DNA of 64,000 nt, taken from the NCBI RefSeq assembly GCF_036227265.1, contig NZ_CP109446.1, positions 5,958,001 to 6,022,000 on the forward strand. Reading direction: 5' to 3'. Within the stretch, counting starts at the first letter, position 1, and the number at the start of each line of letters is the position of its first letter. Origin of the DNA: Streptomyces sp. NBC_01476 (GTDB lineage Bacteria; Actinomycetota; Actinomycetes; Streptomycetales; Streptomycetaceae). The position numbers were made by a program, and so were the translations under genes. The notes below the pieces were generated by a model. The model was not told the origin of the DNA. It did no database searches and was given only the letters and a program-made list of their open reading frames with translations. Below are positions 17,560 to 26,894 of this stretch, in pieces.

Positions 17560-19152
17560 GTGAGCCAGAAGCCTGTCGTACTCATCGCAGAAGAGCTGTC
17601 GCCCGCCACGGTGGACGCGCTCGGGCCGGACTTCGAGATCCGGCACTGCAACGGCGCGGACCGAGCCGAACTGCTGTCCGCCATCGCCGACGTCGACGCC
17701 ATCTTGATCCGCAGCGCCACCAAGGTGGACGCCGAGGCGGTCACCGCCGCCCGCAAGCTCCGTGTCGTCGCCCGGGCCGGTGTCGGCCTGGACAACGTGG
17801 ACGTCTCCGCCGCCACCAAGGCCGGCGTGATGGTCGTCAACGCCCCCACCTCGAACATCGTCACCGCCGCCGAGCTGGCCTGCGGCCTGCTGATCGCCAC
17901 CGCCCGCAACATCGCGCCCGCCAACGCGGCGCTCAAGGCCGGCGAGTGGAAACGGAACAAGTACACCGGGGTTGAGCTGAGCGAGAAGACCCTCGGCGTG
18001 GTCGGCCTCGGCCGGATCGGCGTCCTGGTCGCCCAGCGGATGGCCGCCTTCGGCATGAAGGTCGTCGCCTACGACCCGTACGTCCAGCCCGCCCGCGCCG
18101 CCCAGATGGGCGTGAAGCTGCTGACGCTGGACGAGCTGCTGGAGTCGTCGGACTTCATCACCGTGCACCTGCCCAAGACCCCCGAGACGCTCGGCCTGAT
18201 CGGCGACGAGGCGCTGCACAAGGTCAAGCCGTCGGTGCGGATCGTCAACGCGGCGCGCGGCGGCATCGTGGACGAGGAGGCGCTGGCCTCCGCGCTCAAG
18301 GAGGGCCGGGTGGCGGGCGCGGGCCTGGACGTCTACGCCAAGGAGCCGTGCACCGACTCCCCGCTCTTCCAGTTCGACAACGTGGTGGCCACCCCGCACC
18401 TGGGTGCCTCTACCGACGAGGCACAGGAGAAGGCCGGGATCGCGGTCGCCCGCTCGGTACGGCTGGCGCTCGCCGGTGAACTGGTGCCGGACGCGGTGAA
18501 CGTCCAGGGCGGCGTCATCGCCGAGGATGTCAAGCCGGGCCTGCCGCTGGCCGAGAAGCTGGGCCGGATCTTCACCGCGCTGGCCGGCGAGGTCGCCGCC
18601 CGGCTCGATGTCGAGGTCTCCGGCGAGATCACCCAGCACGACGTCAAGATCCTCGAACTCAGCGCGCTCAAGGGCGTCTTCGAGGACGTGGTGGCCGAGA
18701 CGGTGTCCTATGTCAACGCGCCGCTGTTCGCCCAGGAGCGCGGGGTCGAGGTGCGGCTGACCACCAGCAGCGAGTCCCCCAACCACCGCAATGTGGTCAC
18801 CGTCCGCGGCACCCTGGCCGACGGCACCGAGGTCTCGGTCTCCGGCACCCTGGCCGGTCCCAAGAACGTGCAGAAGATCGTCGCGATCGGTGACTACGAC
18901 GTGGACCTGGTGCTCGCCGACCACATGGCGTTCCTCAGCTACACCGACCGCCCCGGCGTCGTCGGCACCCTCGGCCGCATCCTCGGCGAGGTCGGCGTCA
19001 ACATCGCCGGGATGCAGGTGGCCCGGTCGACCGCCGGCGGCGACGCGCTGGTCGCCCTCACCGTCGACTCCACGATCCCCGCGGGCGTGCTCACCGACAT
19101 CGCCTCGGAGATCGGCGCGACGTCCGCCCGCGCGGTCAATCTGACCGACTGA
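17560..19152 (+). CDS. serA: D-3-phosphoglycerate dehydrogenase
   Basis: SerA oxidises 3-phosphoglycerate to 3-phosphohydroxypyruvate, the first step of serine synthesis. The 530-residue length is that of the long, type I actinobacterial enzyme. The N-terminal part has VGLGRIGVLVA for NAD binding, NAARGGIVDEEAL with the catalytic Arg, DVYAKEP and TPHLGAS with the catalytic His. An intervening domain is followed by a C-terminal ACT domain (about residues 458-530, YTDRPGVVGTLGRILGEVGVNI) that binds serine for feedback. The GTG at 17560 is preceded by GAGGA. It probably has its own promoter, as 285 bases separate it from ilvC. Confidence 0.97.
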   Translation: MSQKPVVLIAEELSPATVDALGPDFEIRHCNGADRAELLSAIADVDAILIRSATKVDAEAVTAARKLRVVARAGVGLDNVDVSAATKAGVMVVNAPTSNIVTAAELACGLLIATARNIAPANAALKAGEWKRNKYTGVELSEKTLGVVGLGRIGVLVAQRMAAFGMKVVAYDPYVQPARAAQMGVKLLTLDELLESSDFITVHLPKTPETLGLIGDEALHKVKPSVRIVNAARGGIVDEEALASALKEGRVAGAGLDVYAKEPCTDSPLFQFDNVVATPHLGASTDEAQEKAGIAVARSVRLALAGELVPDAVNVQGGVIAEDVKPGLPLAEKLGRIFTALAGEVAARLDVEVSGEITQHDVKILELSALKGVFEDVVAETVSYVNAPLFAQERGVEVRLTTSSESPNHRNVVTVRGTLADGTEVSVSGTLAGPKNVQKIVAIGDYDVDLVLADHMAFLSYTDRPGVVGTLGRILGEVGVNIAGMQVARSTAGGDALVALTVDSTIPAGVLTDIASEIGATSARAVNLTD

Positions 19153-19174
19153 CGTATACGATCCCGGGGCGCTT

Positions 19175-19211
19175 CCGGGCGCCGCCTCTCCCCCGGGGAG
19201 GCGGCGCCCGG
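19175..19211. terminator. Bidirectional terminator between serA and the SMI1 gene
   Basis: A perfect 14-bp stem (19175-19188 with 19198-19211) lies between the converging serA and SMI1/KNR4 genes, 23 bases past the serA stop. Confidence 0.75.
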
Positions 19212-19225
19212 CGTTCCGGCCGGGG

Positions 19226-21118
19226 TCAGCCCGGCGGCTGCGCCATGCCGACGCGCATCACCACGTAGCCCTCGCCGGGGCCCGGCGGGCGGATCCAGGA
19301 CCGGGTGATGAAGGTGTGCAGGCGCCCCCGGGTCAGCGCGAAGCAGGGCAGTGAGACGCCGAACTCCGCGGCGAGCGCGGCCAGGGCCCAGGACTCGACG
19401 AAGATGCCGTCGGTGGTGAAGGCATCCGGGTCGAGCGCCGCGGGTATCTGGCCGGTCCGCTGGATCAGCGGGCCGTGCTCCGCTTCCTTGACGGTGAAGG
19501 CGTACCGCTCCTCGCCGCGTTCCGCGACGGAGAGGCGGAAGAGGGCGGGGCGGCCCGCCGAGTGGGGCGGTGTACTCCACACCACCACCGCACGGCCCGG
19601 GACCGAGGCGGCCGCGGCCGGCGAGGTGAACCGCCGCTCGCTGAAGGGGCCGGGCTGCCCGTCGAAGGCGAAGCTCCAGCCGTCGCCGGCCCGGCCGACA
19701 CCGACCACCGCCCGATCGTCGTACGACGAACTCTCCCCGATCTTCAGCAGCCTGCTCCGTGCTTCCCACGCCGTCATCGGCTCGTGCAGCACGGTGGCGG
19801 CGCCGTCGGCGCCGATCAGCGCGGGCAGTTCGGCCGGCCCGGCCCCTTCCACCAGGACGAAGCGGTACCCGGCAGGGCCCTGGCCCCGCTGCGGCCGGGT
19901 CAGCCAGGCAAGGCCGTCCGGCGGGGCGGACGCGGGCGACGGGGCCGGGCCGGCCGCCTCGCCCCTGGGAGTGGCCAGCAGTTCCGCGCCGTGCTCGGGG
20001 GTGAAGAGCGTCCCGAGCAGCGGGTCCGCGAGCAGGCCGAGCGGGGCGAGCTGGTCGGGACCGGCCGGCCGCCACTGCGGCATCGCCGTCAGCAGGGTGT
20101 GCCAGGCCTCTTCCGTCCCGCCCCAGCGCAGTTGCTCCCTGGCGGTCTCCACCGCTTCGCCGAAGGGGCCGGGCGCGGTGTAGCCGTAGCCGCCCTTCCG
20201 TACCCGCCGCAGCGTCTCCTTCCCCAGCGCCCGCACCTCCTCGGAGGCGGACCGCACCACGAACTGCCAGCTCGCGTCGTCCCGCCGGTACGTCACATGA
20301 CCGAGCGCCAGCACGGCCAGCACCTCGGGGGCGTACACCGGGTCGCTCGCGTGCGCGCCGAAGGTCACCAGGTAGGTCTCGCCGAGCAGCCGGCGGATCT
20401 GGTCGCGCAGCTCTCGCGCGCGCGGTCTGCCGTACGACTCCGCCTCTGCCAGCGCCTCTGCGGCCTCCTCGTACCGGCCGCTCAGGGCGTCGCGCCTGGC
20501 CTGCTCGACACGTGCGTCCAGGGCGCGGGTGGTGGCGTTGGCGAACGGCCGCTTCGCGTGGTCGCCGGCCCGGGCGCGGTGGAAGTCGCGGTACCTGGAC
20601 GCCATGAAGTCCCGGAAGGACGCGTACTTCTGCGGGTATTCACCGCTCCAGCCGAAGTAGCAGTACACCGCCCACTCGCCGTCCGGGCCGATGTCCCCCG
20701 GGTCCATCAGCACGTAGGTCAGATCGGACTCCAGGTCGAGCTGCAGCGCGCGGCCCCACATCCCGGCCAGCAGGACCGCTTCGCGCGGCGAGTCCTCGTC
20801 CACGTCCTCCCGGTAGGTCTCGCCGAGCCCCGCCGTGTCCTGATACCAGCGCGCCCCTTCGGTGCCGGCCAGCAGGTCCACGAAGCGGCCCGCGTGCCGC
20901 CACCCGTCGCTCACCGCGAGGAACTCCCGGTAGGACGGCGGCAGCCGGTGGCCGAGCCGCTCCTCGGCGGCAACGATCCGCGCCTCGTCCGCAGGACCGA
21001 ATCCCAGCCACCGGGCCGCCGCGGCTTCCGGTCCCCGGTCGCCGGGTCGCCAGGAATCCGCCCACTCCTCGCTCCACCTGGTCAGGAACGCCCGCCAGGT
21101 GAGGTCCTCATCCGTCAT
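19226..21118 (-). CDS. SMI1/KNR4 (SUKH) family protein
   Basis: This encodes a 630-residue protein. The SMI1/KNR4 fold is at about residues 40-170, with ADEARIVAAEERLGHRLPPSYREFLAVSDGW as its signature. A central region carries YGRPRARELRDQIRRLLG, and the C-terminal 200 residues are a second, unrecognised globular part with several Gly/Ala-rich loops. SUKH proteins can be immunity proteins against contact-dependent toxins, but no toxin gene is adjacent and this long form appears to be a stand-alone chromosomal gene. Function unknown. It converges with serA and runs in the same direction as the PucR regulator upstream. Confidence 0.8.
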   Translation of the reverse strand: MTDEDLTWRAFLTRWSEEWADSWRPGDRGPEAAAARWLGFGPADEARIVAAEERLGHRLPPSYREFLAVSDGWRHAGRFVDLLAGTEGARWYQDTAGLGETYREDVDEDSPREAVLLAGMWGRALQLDLESDLTYVLMDPGDIGPDGEWAVYCYFGWSGEYPQKYASFRDFMASRYRDFHRARAGDHAKRPFANATTRALDARVEQARRDALSGRYEEAAEALAEAESYGRPRARELRDQIRRLLGETYLVTFGAHASDPVYAPEVLAVLALGHVTYRRDDASWQFVVRSASEEVRALGKETLRRVRKGGYGYTAPGPFGEAVETAREQLRWGGTEEAWHTLLTAMPQWRPAGPDQLAPLGLLADPLLGTLFTPEHGAELLATPRGEAAGPAPSPASAPPDGLAWLTRPQRGQGPAGYRFVLVEGAGPAELPALIGADGAATVLHEPMTAWEARSRLLKIGESSSYDDRAVVGVGRAGDGWSFAFDGQPGPFSERRFTSPAAAASVPGRAVVVWSTPPHSAGRPALFRLSVAERGEERYAFTVKEAEHGPLIQRTGQIPAALDPDAFTTDGIFVESWALAALAAEFGVSLPCFALTRGRLHTFITRSWIRPPGPGEGYVVMRVGMAQPPG

Positions 21119-21193
21119 ACGCAGATCGTCGCACCCACCACCGACATCGCCGCCGGCCGACGGAGCGTCAGCCGCCCCGCGGCCGGCCCCGCT

Positions 21194-22333
21194 TCACAGG
21201 CGGGCGGCCTTGAGGGCCATGTGCAGCAGCAGGCGGGAGGTGCCGCTGGCGAGGTCGAGACCGGTGAGCTGCTCGATCCGGGAGAGGCGGTAGTAGAGGG
21301 TCTGGCGGTGGACGGCCAGGGCGGCGGCGGTGCGGCCGGCCTGGCCCGCGTGGTCGAGGAAGACCTCGGCGGTGTGGGCGAGTTCGCGGTGGGCGGGGGC
21401 AAGCAGCGGGGCCACCACGGGGTCGGGGGCGGCGCCGCTGGGCAGCGCGGTGAGCAGGCGGTAGGCGCCCAGCTCGGTCCACTGGGCGACCGGGCCCAGC
21501 GCGGGCTCGGCGGCGGCCGCCCGGGCGGCGTCCGCGGCCTCCCGCCAGGCGCCGCCGAGTTCCCGCAGGGCGGTGCGGCCGTCGCTGACTCCCGCCACCC
21601 GGCCGCCGGTCGCGGCCAGCAGCCGGTCCGCCGCGGTCCGGGCGGGGGCAAGCAGCTGCGGCGACCGGAGCCGTACCAGGAGGGCGGCGGCGTGCTCCGG
21701 GAGGCGGGTGAGGGCGGCGGCCGACGCGATGGACCGCGGGCTGGGCAGCTCGTCGTCACCGGCGGCGGCCGGCAGCCGGACGCACACCAGGGCGTGCGGC
21801 TCGTCCGCGTCCGGGCCCAGCGCCGAGCGCAGCGCCTCCTGCGCCTCGTCGCGGGCCGCGCCGGTGCCCGCCGTGAGCAGTGAGCGCAGCGCACCGCCGG
21901 CCTCCGCCCCGGTGGCGGCGGACGCGGCCAGCCGGTCGCCGATACGGGAGGCCACCGCCATGGCGGCGGCCAGCTGGGCGGGGGAGTGCTCGGCCTCGTC
22001 GAGCAGCCAGACATAGCCGTAGACGATGCCGCCGTGCCGCACCGGGAGGCAGAGCCGGCCGCGGAAGACGCCCGCCGAAGGAGCCGCGGGGATCCGGACC
22101 GGCCCGGTGGCGCGGGTGATGCCGAAGCTCTCGAACCAGTCGCGGACCTCGGCGGTCGAGCGCCGGGTGAGGATGGAACGGGTACGGACCGGGTCCATCG
22201 CCGCGTCGTCCTCGCTGTCGTGCGCGCCGAACGCGATCAGCCGGAAGTCACGGTCCTCCAGCGTCGCGGGCGCGCCGAGCAGCGCCGACACCTCGTCGAC
22301 CAGCTCCTGCAAGCCGCCGTAGTCCGTCCGCAC
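21194..22333 (-). CDS. PucR/CdaR-type helix-turn-helix regulator of proline catabolism
   Basis: This encodes a 379-residue regulator with a C-terminal PucR-type helix-turn-helix (FLDHAGQAGRTAAALAVHRQTLYYRLSRIEQLTG, about residues 322-360) and a GGDEF-like/GAF-like N-terminal part. It is divergent from the proline dehydrogenase gene, the place where the PutR-like activator sits in Streptomyces. The GTG at 22333 is preferred, with GAGGGAG ten bases upstream; the frame could start earlier at 22399. An 18-base perfect palindrome 22 bases upstream of this start is the natural operator candidate. It probably activates the proline genes, and may also control itself. Confidence 0.85.
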   Translation of the reverse strand: MRTDYGGLQELVDEVSALLGAPATLEDRDFRLIAFGAHDSEDDAAMDPVRTRSILTRRSTAEVRDWFESFGITRATGPVRIPAAPSAGVFRGRLCLPVRHGGIVYGYVWLLDEAEHSPAQLAAAMAVASRIGDRLAASAATGAEAGGALRSLLTAGTGAARDEAQEALRSALGPDADEPHALVCVRLPAAAGDDELPSPRSIASAAALTRLPEHAAALLVRLRSPQLLAPARTAADRLLAATGGRVAGVSDGRTALRELGGAWREAADAARAAAAEPALGPVAQWTELGAYRLLTALPSGAAPDPVVAPLLAPAHRELAHTAEVFLDHAGQAGRTAAALAVHRQTLYYRLSRIEQLTGLDLASGTSRLLLHMALKAARL

Positions 22334-22355
22334 AGCTCCACGCTCCCTCACACCT

Positions 22356-22373
22356 CTCATACAACTGTATGAG
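22356..22373. promoter_or_regulatory. 18-base palindrome, candidate operator of the proline locus
   Basis: CTCATACA-AC-TGTATGAG is a perfect inverted repeat with 8-base arms in the divergent region between the PucR-type regulator (start 22333) and proline dehydrogenase (start 22514). It is AT-richer than its surroundings. Confidence 0.65.
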
Positions 22374-22513
22374 GGACCGCACCCGGATGCGTGACACATG
22401 TCGGTGGTCCGCGGGGTAGCCGATACCTAGATTCACGGTGGCGGACCGAGTTCGCCGGAGATTCGCCGAAGCTTCTCAGCCGCCCCGTCCCGCTGGACCT
22501 GCTGGAGGACCCC

Positions 22514-23443
22514 GTGCTCGGTCCCGTGTTGCTCGCCGCCGCCCGCAGCGACCGTATGCGCCGCGTCGTCGCCGCGGCGCCCGTCACCCGCCCCGTCGTC
22601 AACCGCTTCGTGGCCGGCGACGCCCTCGACCCCGCGCTGACCGCCGTGCGCGCGCTCACCGACTCCGGCCTCGACGTCACCTTGGACCACCTCGGCGAGG
22701 ACGTCACCGACCGGGCCACCGCGCACGCCACCCGCGACGCCTACCTGCGGCTGCTGGAGACGCTGCGCGACGAGAAGCTCGGCGACCGCGCCGAGGTCTC
22801 GGTCAAGCTCTCCGCCTTCGGCCAGACGCTCCCGGACGGCGGCCACGACATCGCGCTGGAGTCCGTCCGCCAGGTCGCCGACCTGGCCACGGAGATCGGC
22901 ACCACCGTCACCCTCGACATGGAGGACCACACCACCGTCGACTCGACGCTGGCCGTCCTGCGCGAACTGCGCCGCGCGCACCCGCGGACCGGCGCGGTCC
23001 TCCAGTCGTACCTCTTCCGCACCGAGGACGACGCCCGTGCGCTGGCCACCGAGGGCTCCCGGGTGCGACTGGTCAAGGGTGCCTACCGGGAGCCCGCCTC
23101 GGTCGCCTTCCAGGACAAGAAGGACGTGGACCGCTCCTACGTACGGTCCCTGCGCACGCTCTTCGCGGGCGACGGCTACCCGATGGTCGGCTCGCACGAC
23201 CCCCGGCTCATCGCCATCGCGCAGGAACTGGCGGCCCGCAACCACCGGGCGGCGGGGACCTACGAGTTCCAGATGCTCTACGGCATCAGGACCGCGGAGC
23301 AGCGGCGCCTGGCGGACGAAGGGGAGCGTATGCGGATCTATGTGCCCTACGGTGCGGACTGGTACGGCTACTTCATGCGGCGGCTGGCGGAGCGCCCGGC
23401 CAACCTCGCCTTCTTCCTCCGCTCGTTCGCGCCGGCGCGCTAG
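22514..23443 (+). CDS. Proline dehydrogenase
   Basis: This encodes a 309-residue FAD enzyme that oxidises proline to pyrroline-5-carboxylate and passes electrons to the membrane quinone pool. It is the stand-alone form found in Gram-positives. Motifs include LDMEDHTT, GSRVRLVKGAYREP, GSHDPRLI, YEFQMLYGIR and MRIYVPYG-DWYGYFMRRLAERP, which line the FAD barrel. The GTG at 22514 is chosen because GGAGG lies five bases before it and because the length then fits the family; the open frame upstream to 22391 has no site. It is followed by the P5C dehydrogenase gene. Confidence 0.93.
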   Translation: MLGPVLLAAARSDRMRRVVAAAPVTRPVVNRFVAGDALDPALTAVRALTDSGLDVTLDHLGEDVTDRATAHATRDAYLRLLETLRDEKLGDRAEVSVKLSAFGQTLPDGGHDIALESVRQVADLATEIGTTVTLDMEDHTTVDSTLAVLRELRRAHPRTGAVLQSYLFRTEDDARALATEGSRVRLVKGAYREPASVAFQDKKDVDRSYVRSLRTLFAGDGYPMVGSHDPRLIAIAQELAARNHRAAGTYEFQMLYGIRTAEQRRLADEGERMRIYVPYGADWYGYFMRRLAERPANLAFFLRSFAPAR

Positions 23444-23577
23444 CACGCCCCAGCCCCGCCCCAGCCCCGCACCGCCCCCACACCGCCCCCGCACCTCCGG
23501 CCCCGTCGTCACCGACACCCCCGGCCAAGCAGCGGCCAAGGCCGCAGACCCCCTCGGACCACAAGGAGAAACGCTTC

Positions 23578-25209
23578 ATGGACGCCGTGACCCAGGTCCC
23601 CGCGCCGGTCAACGAGCCGGTGCACTCGTACGCGCCGGGCAGCCCGGAGCGGGCCCGCCTCGAAGCGAAGCTCAAGGAGCTGGCCGGGAATCCGGTCGAC
23701 CTCCCGATGTTCATCGGCGGCGAGCAGCGCATGGGCGGCGGCGACCGCTTCGACGTCGTGCAGCCGCACAACCACGGCGCCAGGCTCGGCACCTACGGCA
23801 ACGCCACTACCCAGGACGCGCAGGACGCGGTCGACGCGGCGCTCGCCGCCGCCCCCGCGTGGCGGGCGATGGCCTTCGACGACCGCGCCGCGATCATCCT
23901 GCGCGCCGCCGAACTGCTCGCGGGCCCCTGGCGCGAGACGCTCGCCGCCTCCACCATGCTCGGGCAGTCCAAGACGGTCCAGCAGGCCGAGATCGACAGC
24001 CCCTGTGAGCTGGTCGACTTCTGGCGCTTCAACGTGCACTACGCCCGGCAGATCCTCGCCGAGCAGCCGGTCACCAACTCTCCCGGCGTGTGGAACCGGC
24101 TCGACCACCGCCCGCTGGAAGGCTTCGTCTACGCGATCACGCCCTTCAACTTCACCGCCATCGCGGGCAACCTGCCCACCGCCCCGGCGCTGATGGGCAA
24201 CGTGGTGGTGTGGAAGCCGTCCCCGACCCAGACCCACTCCGCGGTGCTGCTGATGAAGCTGCTGCGCGAGGCCGGGCTGCCCGACGGTGTGATCAACCTG
24301 GTGACCGGCGACGGCATCGCGGTCTCCGAGGTCGCGCTCGCCCACCCGGACCTGGCCGGCATCCACTTCACCGGCTCCACCAGGACCTTCCAGTACCTGT
24401 GGCGCACGGTCGGCGAGAACATCGAGCGCTACCGCTCCTACCCGCGGATCGTCGGTGAGACCGGCGGCAAGGACTTCGTGGTCGCCCACCCGTCGGCCGA
24501 CCCGGCGGTGCTCAAGACCGCGCTGACCCGCGGCTCCTTCGAGTACCAGGGCCAGAAGTGCTCGGCCTCCTCCCGCGCCTACATCCCGCGCTCGATCTGG
24601 GAGAACGGCTTCAAGGAGGAGTTCGCCGCCGAGGTGGACGGCATCACCATGGGCGACGTCACCGACCTCAGCAACTTCCTCGGCGCGGTCATCGACGAGC
24701 GCGCCTTCGCCAAGAGCAAGGCGGCGATCGACCGCGCCAAGGCCGACCCCACGGTCGAGGTCCTGGCCGGCGGCACCTACGACGACTCGGTCGGCTGGTT
24801 CGTCCGGCCGACCGTGCTGGTCTCCACCGACCCGGCCAACGAGATCTTCCGCGAGGAGTACTTCGGCCCGATCCTCGGCATCCACGTCTACGAGGACGCG
24901 GACTTCGACGCGATGCTCACCCAGATGGAGTCGGTCTCGCCGTACGCCCTGACCGGCTCGGTCATCTCCCAGGACCGGGCGGGCGCGGCCCAGGTGATGG
25001 CGGCGCTGCGGTACGCGGCTGGCAACTTCTACATCAACGACAAGTCCACCGGCGCGGTGGTCGGCCAGCAGCCCTTCGGCGGCGCGCGGGCCTCCGGCAC
25101 CAACGACAAGGCGGGCGCCGCGCAGAACCTGATGCGCTGGACGTCGACCCGTGCCATCAAGGAATCGCTGGTGCCGCCGACGGACTACCGCTACCCCCAC
25201 CAGGGCTGA
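23578..25209 (+). CDS. pruA: 1-pyrroline-5-carboxylate dehydrogenase
   Basis: This 543-residue aldehyde dehydrogenase oxidises pyrroline-5-carboxylate (as glutamate semialdehyde) to glutamate with NAD+. The active-site Cys is Cys328 in YQGQKCSASSR and the general base Glu294 is in VGETGGKDF. TPFNFTAIAGNLPTAPALMGN and QQPFGGARASGTNDKAG are typical of this subfamily. The ATG has AAGGAG nine bases upstream. It sits 134 bases after proline dehydrogenase and completes the proline to glutamate route, probably as one operon under the PucR-type regulator. Confidence 0.96.
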   Translation: MDAVTQVPAPVNEPVHSYAPGSPERARLEAKLKELAGNPVDLPMFIGGEQRMGGGDRFDVVQPHNHGARLGTYGNATTQDAQDAVDAALAAAPAWRAMAFDDRAAIILRAAELLAGPWRETLAASTMLGQSKTVQQAEIDSPCELVDFWRFNVHYARQILAEQPVTNSPGVWNRLDHRPLEGFVYAITPFNFTAIAGNLPTAPALMGNVVVWKPSPTQTHSAVLLMKLLREAGLPDGVINLVTGDGIAVSEVALAHPDLAGIHFTGSTRTFQYLWRTVGENIERYRSYPRIVGETGGKDFVVAHPSADPAVLKTALTRGSFEYQGQKCSASSRAYIPRSIWENGFKEEFAAEVDGITMGDVTDLSNFLGAVIDERAFAKSKAAIDRAKADPTVEVLAGGTYDDSVGWFVRPTVLVSTDPANEIFREEYFGPILGIHVYEDADFDAMLTQMESVSPYALTGSVISQDRAGAAQVMAALRYAAGNFYINDKSTGAVVGQQPFGGARASGTNDKAGAAQNLMRWTSTRAIKESLVPPTDYRYPHQG

Positions 25210-25212
25210 CCT

Positions 25213-25257
25213 CGCGCGGTTCTTCCCCCGGCCGGGGTCCGGGGGAAGAACCGCGCG
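25213..25257 (+). terminator. Terminator of the proline operon
   Basis: A perfect 17-bp stem (25213-25229 with 25241-25257) with an 11-base loop starts four bases after the pruA stop. The rest of the 333-base gap to 25542 is an AT-richer stretch (about 25330-25420) that probably contains a promoter, but no consensus boxes could be assigned. Confidence 0.85.
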
Positions 25258-25542
25258 CTCCGCCGGCCGCCGGCGGGTGGTCCGGAGACGGCCTCGGGGG
25301 GCCGGGCGTGCGGGCCTGGCGGCTGCCGCGTCTCAGATAGTAGGAAGTCCGAGTAATTGTGGAGACAGCACGGCGGCGGTGACCTACTTTTGTAAGAGCC
25401 GAACGTCTCGTCCCATCGGATGAGCGGCGGATACGAGCATCGTGCCCAGTCAGGCGGGTCACCCCCGCGGGCCCCGGCTCTCCGCCCCGTTCCACGGCGC
25501 ATGAATCGCCATCTCTCCGATCTGTAACGGGAGTTGATCACC

Positions 25543-25647
25543 ATGGACGAGAACGCCCGCCAGAACGCGCTGCGCGCCCTTCAGCGCTCCATGGACCGCC
25601 GTGACAACGGCGGCCAGACCGGTCACGAGCCCCAGCGGGACCACTGA
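25543..25647 (+). CDS. 34-residue hypothetical peptide
   Basis: A short frame MDENARQNALRALQRSMDRR... ending QRDH has the site ACGGGAG ten bases before its ATG. The first 20 residues would form a basic amphipathic helix; the rest is polar. It lies between the proline operon and leuB, in a stretch that has no other gene. No homologue is recognised. It could be a real small protein or chance. Confidence 0.45.
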   Translation: MDENARQNALRALQRSMDRRDNGGQTGHEPQRDH

Positions 25648-25814
25648 GACCCGGCCGCCGGACAGCCGCCCGGGCGGCCGCCTGAACGGTTGCCCCAACA
25701 GGCGCCAGACGGGCCCCGCAGGGGCCCGCCGGCGCCGTGCTGCGACGGCGGCGGGGCGGCGCGTGACGGTACGCGGACGGCACTGAGACGGTTGTACCGA
25801 CATGCGGACAGCGT

Positions 25815-25850
25815 GTGTCACGGGCTGGGACGCGGAGTAGGGTGCCGGGC
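25815..25850 (+). promoter_or_regulatory. leuB: leuB promoter, likely leaderless
   Basis: GTGTCA (25815-25820) and TAGGGT (25838-25843) are separated by 17 bases and resemble -35 and -10 boxes. The -10 is seven bases before the leuB ATG, and no Shine-Dalgarno site is present. Confidence 0.5.
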
Positions 25851-26894
25851 ATGTCTCGCAGCATCAGCCTCGCAGTGATCCCCGGTGACGGAATCGGCCA
25901 GGAAGTCGTGACGGAGGGCCTGAAGGTCCTCGCCGCGGTCCTCCCGCAGGACGTCAAGCTGGAGACCAGGGAATACGACTTCGGCGCGAAGCGGTACCAC
26001 GCCACCGGACAGACCCTCACCGACGACGACCTGGAACAGCTGAAGGCGCACGACGCCATCCTGCTCGGCGCCATCGGTGATCCGTCCGTGCCGTCGGGTG
26101 TCCTGGAGCGCGGCTTCCTGCTGAAGCTGCGGTTCGCCTTCGACCACCATGTGAACCTCCGTCCCAGCAAGCTCTTCCCGGGCGTGAGCACCCCGCTGGC
26201 CGGCAGCCCGGAGATCGACTTCGTGGTCGTCCGCGAAGGCACCGAGGGTCCGTACACCGGCAACGGCGGCACGATCAGGACCGGCACCGAGCACGAAGTG
26301 GCCACCGAGGTCAGCCTCAACACCGCGTACGGCATCGAGCGGGTGGTCAGGGACGCGTACGCGCGCGCCCAGGCCCGTCCCCGCAAGAAGCTGACCCTGG
26401 TGCACAAGAACAACGTGCTGGTGCACGCCGGCCGCCTGTGGACGCGGATCTTCCAGGCCGTCGGCAAGGACTTCCCGGACGTCAGCACCGACTACCTGCA
26501 CGTGGACGCGGCGACGATCTTCCTGGTCACCCAGCCGGAACGCTTCGACGTGATCGTCACCGACAACCTCTTCGGCGACATCATCACCGACCTCGCCGCG
26601 GCCGTCTCCGGCGGCATCGGGGTCGCCGCCAGCGGCAACATCAACCCCAGCCGCGCCTTCCCGTCGATGTTCGAGCCGGTGCACGGCTCTGCCCCGGACA
26701 TCGCCGGCCAGTCCAAGGCCGACCCGACCGCGACCGTGCTCTCGGTGGCCCTGCTCCTGGGGCATCTCGGCTACGACGCGGAGGCGGCCCGGATCGACGC
26801 GGCCGTCCGGACCGACCTGGCCGAGCGCGGGGGCAAGCCGGCCCGCTCCACGGTGGAGATCGGCGACGCGCTGGCCGCACGCGTTTCGAGCTGA
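25851..26894 (+). CDS. leuB: 3-isopropylmalate dehydrogenase
   Basis: LeuB oxidatively decarboxylates 3-isopropylmalate to 2-ketoisocaproate with NAD+ in leucine synthesis. The 347-residue protein has the N-terminal VIPGDGIGQEV, the substrate Arg in LLKLRFAFDHHVNLRPSKLF, the NNVL segment before the Lys-bearing region, DNLFGDIITDLAA with metal-binding Asp residues, and EPVHGSAPDIAG for NAD. The ATG at 25851 gives the normal N-terminus. It is followed 162 bases later by ilvE, the next enzyme, on the same strand. Confidence 0.97.
   Translation: MSRSISLAVIPGDGIGQEVVTEGLKVLAAVLPQDVKLETREYDFGAKRYHATGQTLTDDDLEQLKAHDAILLGAIGDPSVPSGVLERGFLLKLRFAFDHHVNLRPSKLFPGVSTPLAGSPEIDFVVVREGTEGPYTGNGGTIRTGTEHEVATEVSLNTAYGIERVVRDAYARAQARPRKKLTLVHKNNVLVHAGRLWTRIFQAVGKDFPDVSTDYLHVDAATIFLVTQPERFDVIVTDNLFGDIITDLAAAVSGGIGVAASGNINPSRAFPSMFEPVHGSAPDIAGQSKADPTATVLSVALLLGHLGYDAEAARIDAAVRTDLAERGGKPARSTVEIGDALAARVSS

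Noticed and set aside
19226..21118. SMI1/KNR4 gene as part of a toxin-immunity system
   Set aside because: There is no polymorphic toxin, secretion gene or further immunity gene next to it; the neighbours are core metabolic genes.
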